In this document: positions 19,695-30,515 of the stretch, piece by piece
Layout: each line of letters begins with the position of its first letter
Numbering within the stretch: position 1 is the first letter of the stretch
DNA from: Vandiemenella viatica
Taxonomy: Eukaryota > Arthropoda > Insecta > Orthoptera > Morabidae
Direction: 5' to 3'
Assembly (NCBI GenBank): GCA_031002005.1
Contig: JARYHS010013630.1
Coordinates: 27,185,112-27,249,111, forward strand
Length of the DNA stretch: 64,000 bases
Made by a program: the position numbers and the translations under genes
The notes under the pieces: model-generated
Told to the model about the DNA's origin: nothing
The model's database searches: none
Seen by the model: only the letters and a program-made list of their open reading frames with translations

Positions 19695-20980
19695 GCCTAT
19701 CCTTACTACTAGTAGTGGAATTCTTAACACTAAATAAATTTCTCTACTACTTCATATCAAAAGCATTGCTGATACAACAGTTACGACGTAGGTACAGATA
19801 TTAACAGGAAATACAAAAGAAGCAGCGATCAAATCACTATGTTCAAATTATAGGAGACAAAAATTCAGCTACACTGGCACTGACGAGGTCTTCCGCTGTG
19901 GTCAGCTATACAGGAGCTAGATTGTCCGTTCTAACACACATCCAAAATTAGTTGTCGGGTCCTTGAGATAGTACCATCTTGCTACGTTATAATTTGTTTT
20001 GCTTTCAACACCTTTTACCTGTTTAATGGTTTCCATGTTTTCCAATACAGATTTTTGACGTAATCTTACATCTTTCGGTAGTAGATCTAAGGTGGCAGAC
20101 ACTCTCTTTCTATAATTAAGTATTTTTCTGCTCAACCTCTCCCCTTTTCAATTTTACAGATACTTTCCGTCTTATAATCCAGTTTCTCAATCTGAGGCAT
20201 CCTGTAACACTTCTGCTGTTTCAATGTAGTGTAGTAATTTTCGATATTCTTGTAGCCAAATCTAATAGTAAGGACGAAAGAAGTCGGCAGAAAATCAACA
20301 TGGTTGTTTCTCGTCACGAGAGGTGCTCTACCGAAGTAATTGTATAAGCGGTAGCCAATTAGGTCTTTTCATGTACTATTCACGTGAGTCTTCCGCCAAT
20401 AGCGGTGATTCCTACGCTCCCCAAGCGCCAACCAGAAACGCAACTGCTCGAGGCTGTCTCTTGTGAAACAATATGCATTGAGAGATACCTTTCCGGCCAC
20501 CGTGGATTAGAAGTTGTTGCGGTAATTTTTAAGTTTCTGACACCGCCAATCTACCCTTTGTACGCTTACTGAGGTTATTTATTAACTCAGCACGTAATTA
20601 CACTTAAAGAAGTCCTGAGAGATCGAGGCGCGTGTACCCTGCCCGCTCCTCACCTCACCACTCCTCTTCCTGCCTATCCGAGCTGACCGACGCGTCCAGA
20701 TAGGCGAGAGGCAAGTATTCCCTCGCATGTACGGGTAAGGGCAATGGTCTGCCATTGTAACTTGCACTTCTCGTCCTGACAAGTTCTTAATAAATGTTAG
20801 TTAACATTGTATTTTGAATGTATTTCATTACTTTCTCAGACGTCTTGTAAGTTTCCTCATTATGCTGTTGTAGATCAAAAATTATTATTATTATTTTTGT
20901 TCAAAAAGTGCTTTTAGCAAGTGAGGTTGCTGATCCCGATATATTTTGAATTTAAAATTTTTGTATCCTCTAAAGGGGCT
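19695..20980. other. Spacer with two unidentified small minus-strand frames
   Basis: Minus-strand frames at 20317-20132 (61 codons) and 20135-19917 (72 codons) lie end to end in different frames and have coding-like composition (for example TLDLLPKDVRLRQ, NYNVARWYYLKDPTTN). I recognise no family; a degraded gene or retrocopy is possible. 20580-20790 is GC-richer than its surroundings. No other signal. Confidence 0.3.
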
Positions 20981-20984
20981 TTCA

Positions 20985-21320
20985 GTTTACTGTGATTCTT
21001 CTTGCAGCTCATTTGTTTGTATTTTTTAACTTTTACTGGAACTTTTCTTTAACAGTAAAAACCCTGGATTGTGCAGTAAATTTCGGATGGTCTTTACACT
21101 TATAATCAAGTTTTAGTTTCTGGAGTATGCGCATTAAGACTTTGTGCTGCATGATGCACGCTACAGAGAGACCAATGGATGCCAAGCTTGTGATCAGCTC
21201 TTACCAAAAACCGTTCTCAATTTGTGGAGTTTGCTGAGCAGCTTCCTTTCAAACATCTCATACAGGTTGCGTAACAGAGAAATACGACAATAATTTTTGG
21301 CCAGAGAAGCATCTTTGGCA
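20985..21320 (-). pseudogene. LINE reverse transcriptase fragment
   Basis: Read on the minus strand, ~21295-21205 gives KNYCRISLLRNLYEMFERKL then LSKLHKLRTVFG. It matches the RT block (K)NYRPISLL....K.FE.....RL of non-LTR elements. Stops follow. Too short and decayed to assign a clade. Confidence 0.45.
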
Positions 21321-23012
21321 AGTTTCAGTATGGTAAGTAGTGCTTGTAAATGTACAAAAATCGGTCTGATGGAGTGGTGCCGAAATTTGTTTCCAGCTCC
21401 ACAGTTGTATAGAGGAGGCCTGTTGATTCATGTGTTTTATGTATTTTTAATGGCTTTCGCCAATTTTGTGCTTCATGGAGAGAGCGTTTGTATCCAATTG
21501 TTGATGTTTCCACTCGAGAAATAGTGATAATTAACACAAAAGAATATACATAATCTCACACCTGTTAAAACAGAACATAAAATAGCCAAATGACGAGTTT
21601 GAGATTTTAATCCCATCAAGAATTGAACGATTGATCGTCCAGAGTAGGTATACTGATTTTTGAACTTATTACTCATTCAGGTGTTCAAATAGCATGTTGG
21701 ACATTAAGTACTATTCTAGATTTGAAGTGTCGTCCTGTATATGTTTCCCTGCTGCGGTGAGTAGATGTTGAGATTTCATTTTAATTCCCGCAAATTTTCG
21801 TCACTGTTAATTGAATCACTGATTTTCACTGAATTTTATATATCCATATTACCTGGCCATGAATAAACCACGGACTGGACACCTGCACTGTCATAAACAA
21901 AAATAATAGTGTGGTGCCAGATGTGAGTTAAAAGGGGAATAAATTATAACATCGACAAAGGTCAGGTTGAAAACTACCATTCGCAGACGCCAGATGTTTT
22001 CCCAGGTATTCAGGCATACAGCGTCAGACGTGAATTAAAAGGGTGACTAACAAGCCAGATGAGTTTAAAGGGTAATAAATTGTAGCTCAAACGATTAATT
22101 ACTCAATCAATTACAGATCCCACAAAGACCGAAGTTCCGATGAATTTGAGGTTAGCGATGACCTTGGTGGGCATCTTGTCCTCGACAGCAACTATTTCGT
22201 CCATTACCTTTAACTTGAGTGAACTGAAGTTGAGGATCTTCACGGTCCAAAGACAATAGTGTGCGTCAGCTCCTTTTAATCTACTACTATTACAGCTACT
22301 GAGAAGACTGCTAAAAGATTATATTTTTTCCATAAGCATAACTGATACTGTTTGCATCGATGTCAATTACGTTCTTTCCTTTTTAAACAAACTACTACAC
22401 ACATTATCTTCGTGATCCTCTTCGTGATCCTCTTCGCAATTCCTTCCCTTCAGTTATTAAAACTGACTCCATCAACACGTTTCTCGTCGATATAACCTTT
22501 TGCATTTAATTAGAATTGCTTCGATCATTTTCAATATTGTAACTACTTAATTTTCAATCCATGCTTATCTCCTACTTGAAATATCTTCGGATGATATTTT
22601 TTTTCTTGCATTCCACTTGTGAATATTTCCTATGTATGAGTCTATAGTTATTTCATTTTAAACATTTTTCTATTTTCTGTTCAATTGGCACAGCTTGTTC
22701 GACAGTTATAATGCCAGTCCATAAATTGCTTATAGGTCTCTCATTGGGTGTCATAACAAGATAAAATATGTAAACCACTATGTGCGAACTTGTTACAGCA
22801 AGTGGAAGGTATCTCTTTAATATTCCTATTGTTGACTTGGAAAAGAGCGGCAGTTTTCGTTAGAATCGAATCAACACAAAATGCAGGAGTTCCTTTCTTG
22901 AAGAGTTCACAACATAAAATGAAAGCAGAACTGTAAGCAACTATTCCTTTGGGTTTTTTAAAAAAAAATATTTTTATTCTTCACTAAACACCAGAAATCA
23001 TCAAGAATTATG
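21321..23012. other. Spacer, no assigned gene
   Basis: Mostly AT-rich. 22270-22120 read on the minus strand shows a short coding-like run (VMDEIVAVEDKMPTKVIANL and KFIGTSVFVG) that I cannot place. Nothing else is visible. Confidence 0.35.
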
Positions 23013-23227
23013 ACAGGGTAAAGAATTGCTTGTTGAAAACTTGAAGTGTAAATACCTTGGCATAACATTTGATAACAAATTCAACTAGGCAGGACACATT
23101 GGATAGGTAGTAGGAAAACGTTTCAAACCCTAGTTGGAGAGAATGATGAGGGGATGTACCAGAGAAGTAAGTGAATTGGGTTACAAAACTTTGGTCAGGC
23201 CATTGCTTGAATATGGTAGAGTAGTAT

Positions 23228-23484
23228 AATAATAATTCTATGTGGTCGTAATGACCTGATGACAGGGTTTCTATTGGCTGCGCATTCCGCCCCTGTCGTA
23301 GCCGACTTAACCTAACTCGGCAAACCTACTGGGTACAGGGGACATGCAGTTTAACCTGGAATCCGAACCATGGATGCGTTTTGGAATACTTCACATTACA
23401 CAGCAAGCTATGCAAGAGGTAAAGGTCGGGTTAAGGGCCTATGAAAATTCCCGCCGAGACAGAGAATCGAACCCGGGTGGTCTA
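23228..23484 (-). mobile_element. tRNA-derived SINE, type 2 (reverse copy)
   Basis: Same body as 9917-10210, in reverse. On the minus strand it has a B box ggttcgattctctg near 23470, the segment cctttacctcttgcat, and the 3' part ccctgtcatcaggtcattac ending in (att)n at 23228-23237. The head before the B box is cut short. The flanks 'tagtat' (23222-23227) and 'taatat' (23483-23488) may be its target duplication with one change. Confidence 0.7.
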
Positions 23485-23488
23485 ATAT

Positions 23489-23852
23489 TGCCGCATGAAC
23501 GCCAGTGTACCGTCTGCCAGCATGGCGCATCGGGTAGCGTCACGAATTGCGGTACCGAAGGTCGCCGGTTCAATCCCGCCCACTGACAAAAATTATTTAA
23601 TTCTGTTTATTATTTCCAGAAGATTCTACATGTTTCCTAAGGTCACTTGTAACTTCTACACATTTCATTTGTTAACTACTCTTGTAATCTCTAGTACGTT
23701 CTATCTGTGTATAAATAGAAGAGCATTCTGCCCAAGAGGCAGTCAGTGCTGCGTGTATGTTTGAGTTCTCAATAAACCTGTTCTCAGTTTAAGTGCTGTG
23801 TTCATTGACAAGTAACCTTCGAATTCACACCTGTCCCGGTTCCAACGCGACA
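23489..23852 (+). repeat. gypsy 5' LTR
   Basis: 364 bp. A TATA-like tataaata lies at 23710-23717 and a polyadenylation signal AATAAA at 23771-23776, so U3, R and U5 are ordered as expected. The tract ggttcaatcccgccc resembles a tRNA B box, an oddity shared by both LTRs. Confidence 0.93.
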
Positions 23853-23855
23853 TAG

Positions 23856-23875
23856 TTTGGTGGAGACGCCGGGTA
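23856..23875 (+). promoter_or_regulatory. gypsy primer-binding region
   Basis: tttggtggagacgccgggta begins three bases after the LTR. The tggtgg start fits annealing to the CCA end of a tRNA. I could not assign the tRNA with confidence. Confidence 0.55.
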
Positions 23876-24006
23876 CCCTGTGCAACAGCTGCATCGTCGT
23901 GGCTCCGATTAGGCAACGTAAAAGTCGCCGCCTACACGGACTGGAACCGGACTACAAAGGATATACTCAGTACGTCCTTCCGAAAGTCCGCGTCATTAGG
24001 AAACCC

Positions 24007-25188
24007 ATGGCGGCAAGCCAGCTGCACATTCGACACCCATCGGTGTTCTCTGGAGACGCTGGACAGGATCCTAACAAATGGCTAAAAGGGTTCGACCGAG
24101 TCGCCAAGTACAACAGGTGGGATCATACCATGTGCTTGGCAAATGTTTATTTCTATCTGGACGGAACCGCCCAGCAGTGGTTCGAGAACAACGAAGAAAA
24201 ACTGAATAACTGGGAAATGTTCCAGACGGAACTTAAGAAAACCTTTGGGGACCACCAGCGACAAATCCGCTCGGCGGAAGAACAACTGAAGAACCGGGCC
24301 CAACGACATGGGGAGCCGACGCAATCTTACATACAGGATGTTTTGGCCCTATGCAACGTAGTCAACCCGAATATGACTGAAGCCGACAAAATCACGCACC
24401 TAATGAAAGGTATTGCAGAAGACTTGTACCAAGCTCTTCTGATAAAAGACGTCGCTACGACGGAAGAGTTCATCAAGTGGTGCCAGCGGATTGAGGAGAT
24501 GCAACAAAGGAGGGTTGGGCGAAAGAAGTATGACAGACTTCCCAACGTAGTCCCTATGGCAGTTGTGGAAGACCAGCACGACTTTGCGTCTCTCATACGA
24601 CAAATTGTGAGAGAAGAATTACAACAGTTCATGGCAGCTGGGACTCTTGAACCGAGTGAGCATCAGATCATGGCCATGGATGTAAGCCCAGTGGGTCATG
24701 AAGGAGCCGACGCGGCGGAAAAAGAGGTATTTCAGACAATAGCTCCTGTCTGCCGAGCCAATCGCACTCGACGTGAAGAATGGCCTCGCCCTGATATGAC
24801 GTATGCTGCAGCTGCCAAACGGCAGCCTAGGAACCGGCCGACACGGCCACAACCAAATCCTCCGGCACCTATGACGTCCCGCAGACGAACGGACGTCTGG
24901 AGGACAGAAGACAACGCGCCAGTATGTTTCCACTGTGGGCGCCCTGGACATGTCATACGCTACTGCAGAGAGAGAAGACGAGTATTTGACGATTATTTTG
25001 CCGCAAGGCGTCCGCCATCCGAACAGTTCTACCCCAGGCAGCCACCCGCTGACGAGTTCGGTCGACCTACGGGAAGAAGCCCATCGCCGTACCCTAGACG
25101 AGGTCGATCCCCGACGCGCCGCTGCCGTTCATCGTCGCCGGACAGAGCTACCAGCCGCTCCCCTAGCCGCCGCACGCAGGAAAACTAA
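24007..25188 (+). CDS. gag: gypsy Gag
   Basis: 393 codons from ATG at 24007. The frame is open further upstream to a TTG at 23857, which overlaps the primer site and is an unlikely start. It encodes a Retrotrans_gag capsid (HPSVFSGDAGQDPNKWLKGF, AQQWFENNEEKLNNWEMF, TQSYIQDVLALC) followed by a CCHC knuckle CFHCGRPGHVIRYC near residue 307. The tail is rich in RS/SP repeats. Gag packages the RNA into virus-like particles. It ends TAA at 25186-25188 and overlaps the Pol frame, which is open from 25167, by 22 nt. This is consistent with a -1 frameshift; ggaaaac at 25179-25185 is a possible slip site. Confidence 0.92.
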   Translation: MAASQLHIRHPSVFSGDAGQDPNKWLKGFDRVAKYNRWDHTMCLANVYFYLDGTAQQWFENNEEKLNNWEMFQTELKKTFGDHQRQIRSAEEQLKNRAQRHGEPTQSYIQDVLALCNVVNPNMTEADKITHLMKGIAEDLYQALLIKDVATTEEFIKWCQRIEEMQQRRVGRKKYDRLPNVVPMAVVEDQHDFASLIRQIVREELQQFMAAGTLEPSEHQIMAMDVSPVGHEGADAAEKEVFQTIAPVCRANRTRREEWPRPDMTYAAAAKRQPRNRPTRPQPNPPAPMTSRRRTDVWRTEDNAPVCFHCGRPGHVIRYCRERRRVFDDYFAARRPPSEQFYPRQPPADEFGRPTGRSPSPYPRRGRSPTRRCRSSSPDRATSRSPSRRTQEN

Positions 25189-25241
25189 GCAAGGCGACCA
25201 TCTACGGAGGTGAGGCCGCCGCAGATGAAAATCCTCCATGG

Positions 25242-28200
25242 ATGACAGTCACTAAGATGTCGGGAAATCTCATCAACGTTATAATCGACGGCCAACCTGT
25301 CCGGGCGCTGGTTGATTCAGGAGCTTCTTTCTCCGTATTGTCGGACAATTATCGTCGCACACTAAAGAAGACAATGTTCCGTGATACGGGGGCAACTGTA
25401 CTAAAGGTCGCAAATGGAAAGTACGTCCAGCCAGCTGGAGCTTGTGTCGCGAGAATAACCATCAACAACAGGACCCAGCCAGTTGAATTTGTCATTTTAA
25501 CGGAATGTAGTCATAATGTCATCCTTGGATGGGACTTCCTTAAGGCATCCCAAGCTGTCATTGACTGTGGAACGTCTGAGCTGCAAATTGAAGAAGTCGT
25601 TGCGACGGGTACACGTAACACAGAATCTTCTGGGAAGTTATTCGCCGTTGACAACGTGACAATCCCGCCGTTCGCAATGAGAAGAGTCCCAGTCAAAAAC
25701 ACGGACGACCGCAACCTTGAAGTGCTTGTCGATAGTAGAAAGTTTATTAGGCTCACGAAAGAAATCTACATACCAGCGGCTATCATAAGCATTATCGGTG
25801 GTCGAGGAGACATTTGGATCACCAACTGTCACGAGCAGTCACAAATTATCCCCAAGGGAATGTGCATAGGGACAGCTGAACCAGTCCAGGAGGGCGAACT
25901 CAACGTCATTAACGAAGATCCATGCTCTGTTACTAGTACCGACAACACGCTGGAGGAAACAACTATGGAACTGCCAATAGGGTCCGGCCTGACCAAGGAA
26001 CAACACCACCGGGTGTTAGCTATACTACGCCAATTCTCTGGTGTATTCACACCCCAGCAAAAAAAAGGTCAGACGAAACGGCCCACGATAAAGCATCGTA
26101 TCAATACTGGGGATCATCCGCCCATTAGCCAGCGCTCGTACCGATTGTCACCAGTCGAAAGGCGAATAATTCGAGAGGAAGTGGAGAAGATGTTGCATAA
26201 TGACATTATTCAACCTTCGGAGAGTCCTTGGTCATCTCCGGTGGTCCTCGTAAAGAAGAAGGATGGTACGTGGCGATTCTGTGTCGACTATCGGCGGCTG
26301 AACAAAATCACAAAGAAAGATGTCTACCCACTGCCGCGCATCGACGACGCTTTAGACTGCTTGAAAGGAGCTACATACTTCTCAACCATGGACATGCAGA
26401 CAGGCTACTGGCAAATCGAGGTTGACGAAGCTGACAGAGAAAAGACGGCTTTTATTACACCTGATGGCCTCTATGAATTCAAAGTAATGCCATTCGGATT
26501 ATGCAACGCTCCGGCCACATTCGAACGCATGATGGACAACTTACTTCGACACCTTAAGTGGACGACGTGTCTTTGTTATTTAGATGACATTGTTGTTTTC
26601 TCGAAAACATTTGAAGAACATCTGAGTCGCCTGTCAACGGTGCTGAAGTGTGTTCAGACTGCAGGACTCCGCCTCAAACCGAAGAAGTGCCTCTTCGTCG
26701 CCAGAGAGATAAAAATCCTGGGGCACCTGGTCAACGGAGATGGCGTCCGCGCTGATCCAGATAAAGTAAGGGCAGTCATGGAATTTCCAACTCCTCAGCA
26801 CATTCGTGATGTGAGAAGCTTTCTTGGGCTGTGCTCATACTTCCGGCGTTTCATAAAAGGATTCTGTAACATGGCACGTCCACTGCAAGAACTTTTGCAG
26901 GGAGACGCCAAGTTTTACTGGGATGAAACTAAAGAAAGATCTTTCCAGGCACTTAAGGAGGCTCTAACTTCCGCACCAGTTCTAGCCTTATACGACGAGA
27001 ATGCAGAAACTGAACTTCACACTGACGCCAGCGGTTATGGGATCGGTGCAGTGCTTGTGCAAATTCAGGAAGGTGCTGAGAAGGTGATAGCCTATGCATC
27101 AAGAGTATTCTCTAAGCCCGAGATAAACTACTCTACAACCGAGAAAGAATGCCTCGCAGTTGTCTGGGCTATCAACAAGTTTCGTCCGTATTTATTCGGC
27201 AAACCTTTCACCGTCGTAACAGACCACCATTCTTTATGTTGGCTAACCAGCTTGAAGGATCCATCAGGTCGACTAGCAAGATGGGCACTTAGACTTCAAG
27301 AGTACGACGTCACGGTGGTATTCAAAAACGGACGCAAACACAAGGATGCCGACAGCCTTTCAAGGAATCCTTTAATAGAACACAACAGCATGAATGGAAT
27401 TTCAGCCCTCGCTGAATTAGGTGACGTTGCAGCTGAACAGAGGGAAGATTCAGAGTTATTAAGAACCATAGACGCCTTGGAGAAAGGAGAACCGGCCAAA
27501 GGAGGGTTTCAATTGATAGATGGGACATTGTATAAGAACAACTACGATCCACTAGGCCCCAAGTGGCTTCTGGTCGTTCCAGCTCATCTCCAGCCAGCTA
27601 TTCTCAAGTATTTCCACGACGCTCCAATATCCGGTCATCTGGGATTTGTGAAGACCCTGGACCGAATCAGACGCAGGTATTACTGGAAGGGTCTCTACCG
27701 ATCTGTCAAGCATTATGTGAGTCACTGTAAAGAGTGCCAGCGACGGAAACATGTGCCGCAATTACCTCCAGGTCATCTAGTACCAATTCCACCTGCAGCA
27801 GTTCCATTCCACCGAATTGGGATCGACCTTTTGGGGAGGTTCCCGAAGTCGACAACCGGTAACCGATGGATAATAGTCTGCACCGACTACCTCACGCGCT
27901 ACGCTGTCACCAAACCTGTGCCGACTGCAGAAGCTCCAGAGGTTGCAAAATTTCTAGTAGAAGACATTATTTTGAAGCATGGAGCACCACGTGTGATGAT
28001 ATCCGATCGTGGAAAGGTATTCCAGTCAAGACTAGTATCAGAGGTCATGTCAAGATGCGACGTTGTCCACAGGATGACAACTGCATACCACCCTCAGACA
28101 AACGGTCTCACAGAACGCTTCAACAAGACATTAGCCGATATGCTGTCGATGTATGTGGATGTTGAGCAGAAGGATTGGGATACAATACTGCCAGTGGTCA

Positions 28201-28835
28201 CATTTGCTTATAATACAGCAAGGCAAGATACGACAGGCTTCACTCCGTTTTTTCTGCTCCATGGCCGTGAAGCTGAGACCACAATGGATACGCTGTTCCC
28301 ATTCCAGCCGGACGACACTCAGGATGACTATATAAAACAGCTCATTACCAGGGTCGAAGAAGCAAGACAGCTGGCTCGCATACGAACACTGGCCACCCAG
28401 GAGAGGGACCGTCAGCGGTATGACGGAAAGCACCGACCTGTTGCGTACAACCCAGGAGATCTCGTATGGATTTTTACCCCTGTCCGGAAGGTTGGGTTAT
28501 CAGAAAAGTTACTGAAGCGGTACTTTGGTCCGTATCGTGTCATACGCCGCTGGTCAGACGTCACATACGAAGTCGAGGATTATGAGCCGTCTTCGAAACG
28601 ACGAAAGCGAAGGGACATTGTTCACGTCCTCCGCATGAAGCCTTACTACAATCCTGACGAGCAGCTAGGCACAACCAGCTTCTTGTTCAAGGACTCTGAG
28701 GACGGTTTGGATACTGAGGAAGTCGGACAGGAAGATAATAGTACAAACAGGAGGGGCCCTCCAGAACTGCCATACAGAGGACCCACGACAAGATCAAGAT
28801 CCAGGACACTTCAGCGTGCCCCAAAAGAAATCTAA
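25242..28835 (+). CDS. pol: gypsy Pol: protease, RT, RNase H, integrase
   Basis: 1197 codons from the ATG at 25242, but the frame is open from 25167, so Pol is probably made as a Gag-Pol fusion. Protease: DSGAS at residue 25 and ILGWDFL near 92. RT: SSPVVLVKKKDGTWRFCVDY, and catalytic YLDD at 446-449. RNase H: ELHTDASGYGIGAVL, TTEKECLAVVWAI and TDHHSL. Integrase: HHCC zinc region (~792-832), core Asp in IGIDLLG (~861), SDRGKVF (~921) and Glu in TERFNK (~957), with 35 residues between the last two, then a GPY module (KRYFGPYRVIRR). No stop or missing key residue was seen. RNase H and integrase are complete, so the enzyme set appears functional. Confidence 0.95.
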   Translation: MTVTKMSGNLINVIIDGQPVRALVDSGASFSVLSDNYRRTLKKTMFRDTGATVLKVANGKYVQPAGACVARITINNRTQPVEFVILTECSHNVILGWDFLKASQAVIDCGTSELQIEEVVATGTRNTESSGKLFAVDNVTIPPFAMRRVPVKNTDDRNLEVLVDSRKFIRLTKEIYIPAAIISIIGGRGDIWITNCHEQSQIIPKGMCIGTAEPVQEGELNVINEDPCSVTSTDNTLEETTMELPIGSGLTKEQHHRVLAILRQFSGVFTPQQKKGQTKRPTIKHRINTGDHPPISQRSYRLSPVERRIIREEVEKMLHNDIIQPSESPWSSPVVLVKKKDGTWRFCVDYRRLNKITKKDVYPLPRIDDALDCLKGATYFSTMDMQTGYWQIEVDEADREKTAFITPDGLYEFKVMPFGLCNAPATFERMMDNLLRHLKWTTCLCYLDDIVVFSKTFEEHLSRLSTVLKCVQTAGLRLKPKKCLFVAREIKILGHLVNGDGVRADPDKVRAVMEFPTPQHIRDVRSFLGLCSYFRRFIKGFCNMARPLQELLQGDAKFYWDETKERSFQALKEALTSAPVLALYDENAETELHTDASGYGIGAVLVQIQEGAEKVIAYASRVFSKPEINYSTTEKECLAVVWAINKFRPYLFGKPFTVVTDHHSLCWLTSLKDPSGRLARWALRLQEYDVTVVFKNGRKHKDADSLSRNPLIEHNSMNGISALAELGDVAAEQREDSELLRTIDALEKGEPAKGGFQLIDGTLYKNNYDPLGPKWLLVVPAHLQPAILKYFHDAPISGHLGFVKTLDRIRRRYYWKGLYRSVKHYVSHCKECQRRKHVPQLPPGHLVPIPPAAVPFHRIGIDLLGRFPKSTTGNRWIIVCTDYLTRYAVTKPVPTAEAPEVAKFLVEDIILKHGAPRVMISDRGKVFQSRLVSEVMSRCDVVHRMTTAYHPQTNGLTERFNKTLADMLSMYVDVEQKDWDTILPVVTFAYNTARQDTTGFTPFFLLHGREAETTMDTLFPFQPDDTQDDYIKQLITRVEEARQLARIRTLATQERDRQRYDGKHRPVAYNPGDLVWIFTPVRKVGLSEKLLKRYFGPYRVIRRWSDVTYEVEDYEPSSKRRKRRDIVHVLRMKPYYNPDEQLGTTSFLFKDSEDGLDTEEVGQEDNSTNRRGPPELPYRGPTTRSRSRTLQRAPKEI

Positions 28836-28856
28836 CAGCGGGACGCTGTTTTCCTC

Positions 28857-28870
28857 AGGAGAGGGAGCAA
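28857..28870 (+). promoter_or_regulatory. gypsy polypurine tract
   Basis: aggagagggagcaa sits directly before the 3' LTR. Expected primer for plus-strand synthesis. Confidence 0.75.
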
Positions 28871-29234
28871 TGCCGCATGAACGCCAGTGTACCGTCTGCC
28901 AGCATGGCGCAGCGGGTAGCGTCACGAATTGCGGTACCGAAGGTCGCCGGTTCAATCCCGCCCACTGACAAAAATTATTTAATTCTGTTTATTATTTCCA
29001 GAAGATTCTACATGTTTCCTAAGGTCACTTGTAACTTCTACACATTTCATTTGTTAACTACTCTTGTAATCTCTAGTACGTTCTATATGTGTATAAATAG
29101 AAGAGCATTCTGCCCAAGAGGCAGTCAGTGCTGCGTGTATGTTTGAGTTCTCAATAAACCTGTTCTCAGTTTAAGTGCTGTGTTCATTGACAAGTAACCT
29201 TCGAATTCACACCTGTCCCGGTTCCAACGCGACA
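28871..29234 (+). repeat. gypsy 3' LTR
   Basis: 364 bp, offset 5382 from the 5' LTR, with two substitutions and no indel noted. TATA-like 29092-29099 and AATAAA 29153-29158. Followed by target duplication atat. Confidence 0.93.
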
Positions 29235-29745
29235 ATATGAGACCCGCATTTTGGGTATCAAATGCAGGAGCTGGAGGGAATGCAAAGAAGGGCTGCTAGA
29301 TTTGTCTCTGGATATTACCGCAGAACACACTCAGTAACTAATATGATAATGGAAATTGAATGAGGTTCATTGGAAGACAGACGAAGGGTAAAGAGAGTCA
29401 TTGGAGTGTACAAGGCGTATATTGGAGATGAAGTGTGAAGAGATATTCGTGTAAAAACCAGGAGTAGTGCATGGAATGTAAAATATGACCATGAACACAA
29501 ACTGGCAGCCGATTTCAGGCACAAACCTGTGGAAAGATTTTCTTTCATGGGTAAAGCAGTCAGGGATTGAAATAAGTCACCAAGAGAAATGGTGAATAAT
29601 TTACCAAAAGTGCTAAAAGTATTTAAGCTGAAATTTGTAGAGAGAAAAAGTAGGCGGGTAGAGTAAAAGAGGAAAACGGATGTTTAGGGAAATTGCCACC
29701 GGAACGTGTGCTCCATCGCAGTTAAATTAAATTAAACTTAAATGA

Positions 29746-29871
29746 ATATGCGGTAAAACGAACTGATTGTTTCTCGTGTTACCACTGCATTTCTTCGTAT
29801 CGATGACGTGCTGCCTCCTTTGCTACTTGTCGTGGACACTAAGAACTCCTTCGCTCTCCTGGAAGTTATCG
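29746..29871. other. Short spacer before hAT insertion
   Basis: No feature recognised. The sequence ctggccct (29872-29879) is the target-site copy for the large hAT element and continues after 38880. Confidence 0.5.
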
Positions 29872-30515
29872 CTGGCCCTCAAGGGCGTAGCCAGGCAGGG
29901 GCAAGAGGGGGGGGGACAGCTGCTCCTTCCCCCCCCCCCTAGCCGGACGCGGGTATGCGCTCGATCGGAGTTCTGCCGAACCGAAGAGTAAACAATGTTA
30001 AGCAACTTTAAAAAATTAATTCAGTTCGCGCGATTTAACCTGCTTGCTACTGCTATCTGCGTGAAAGAGACGTTAGCGAGGGCGAGGTGGCACAACGCGC
30101 CACGCATGGTGCTGCTGCGTATCTACTATGTGCGGTTGCCACGCGAGCCATGTCCGAGCGCGCCAAACCGGTTATTTGCCGCGCGAACCATTTCTGTTGA
30201 CGAGCGCGGCTGACGCGCGTGGCAACGCAACTCAGCCAGGATTGCGCCTCAAACTATACAGGCATTAGGCTCGTTTACACGTACGCGCCAAACTGCCAGT
30301 TTCAAACGGCGCTCCGGACTAAGCGTGAGGTTGGAGCGTGCGATGAATAATGGTCAACAGTCCAGTCGCGCGCGCCAGGACTGCGGTTTGGAGCGTACGC
30401 GCCAAAAATGACCGTTATCGCGGGGTTCCGCCGGGTTGGAAAGTATTGTAGACGGTCCAGCTTGCATCGTTCGGTTTTCAGGTCGTTGTTGTTTTTGTTA
30501 TTTGTGCTTGTGTTT

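Larger units (their letters stand above)
23489..29234 (+). mobile_element. Ty3/gypsy LTR retrotransposon, near intact
   Basis: 5746 bp with 364-bp LTRs (23489-23852, 28871-29234) that begin TG and end CA and differ at two positions (gcatcgg/gcagcgg and ctatctgtg/ctatatgtg). Target duplication atat at 23485-23488 and 29235-29238. Gag and a single long Pol are open. There is no env and no chromodomain. It is the youngest-looking complete element here and could be active, subject to transcription and silencing that the sequence cannot show. Confidence 0.95.
23013..29745 (+). mobile_element. CR1-like LINE (copy E), split by SINE and gypsy
   Basis: The left part 23013-23227 encodes GKELLVENLKCKYLGITF ... 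KTLVRPLLEYG. The right part 29239-29745 resumes at the homologous point (DPHFGYQ-like 'gacccgcattttgggtatca'), with RRAARFVSG, DRRRVKRVIGVYKAYIGDE and a tail 'ccaccggaacgtgtgctcc' plus (attaa)n. The coding frame has scattered stops (for example TAG near 23085), but at 29540 it keeps the frame that copies A and D lose. The two halves were one element before the insertions at 23228-29238. Confidence 0.82.

Noticed and set aside
19917..20317. Two adjacent minus-strand small ORFs as a split host gene
   Set aside because: Coding-like composition but no family recognised and no splice evidence; left as unidentified.
23857..24006. Gag N-terminal extension from TTG
   Set aside because: It overlaps the primer-binding site, has no ATG, and the Gag fold starts after the ATG at 24007.
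24082..24956. Several antisense ORFs over gypsy gag
   Set aside because: Shadows of the gag and pol frames; no domain.
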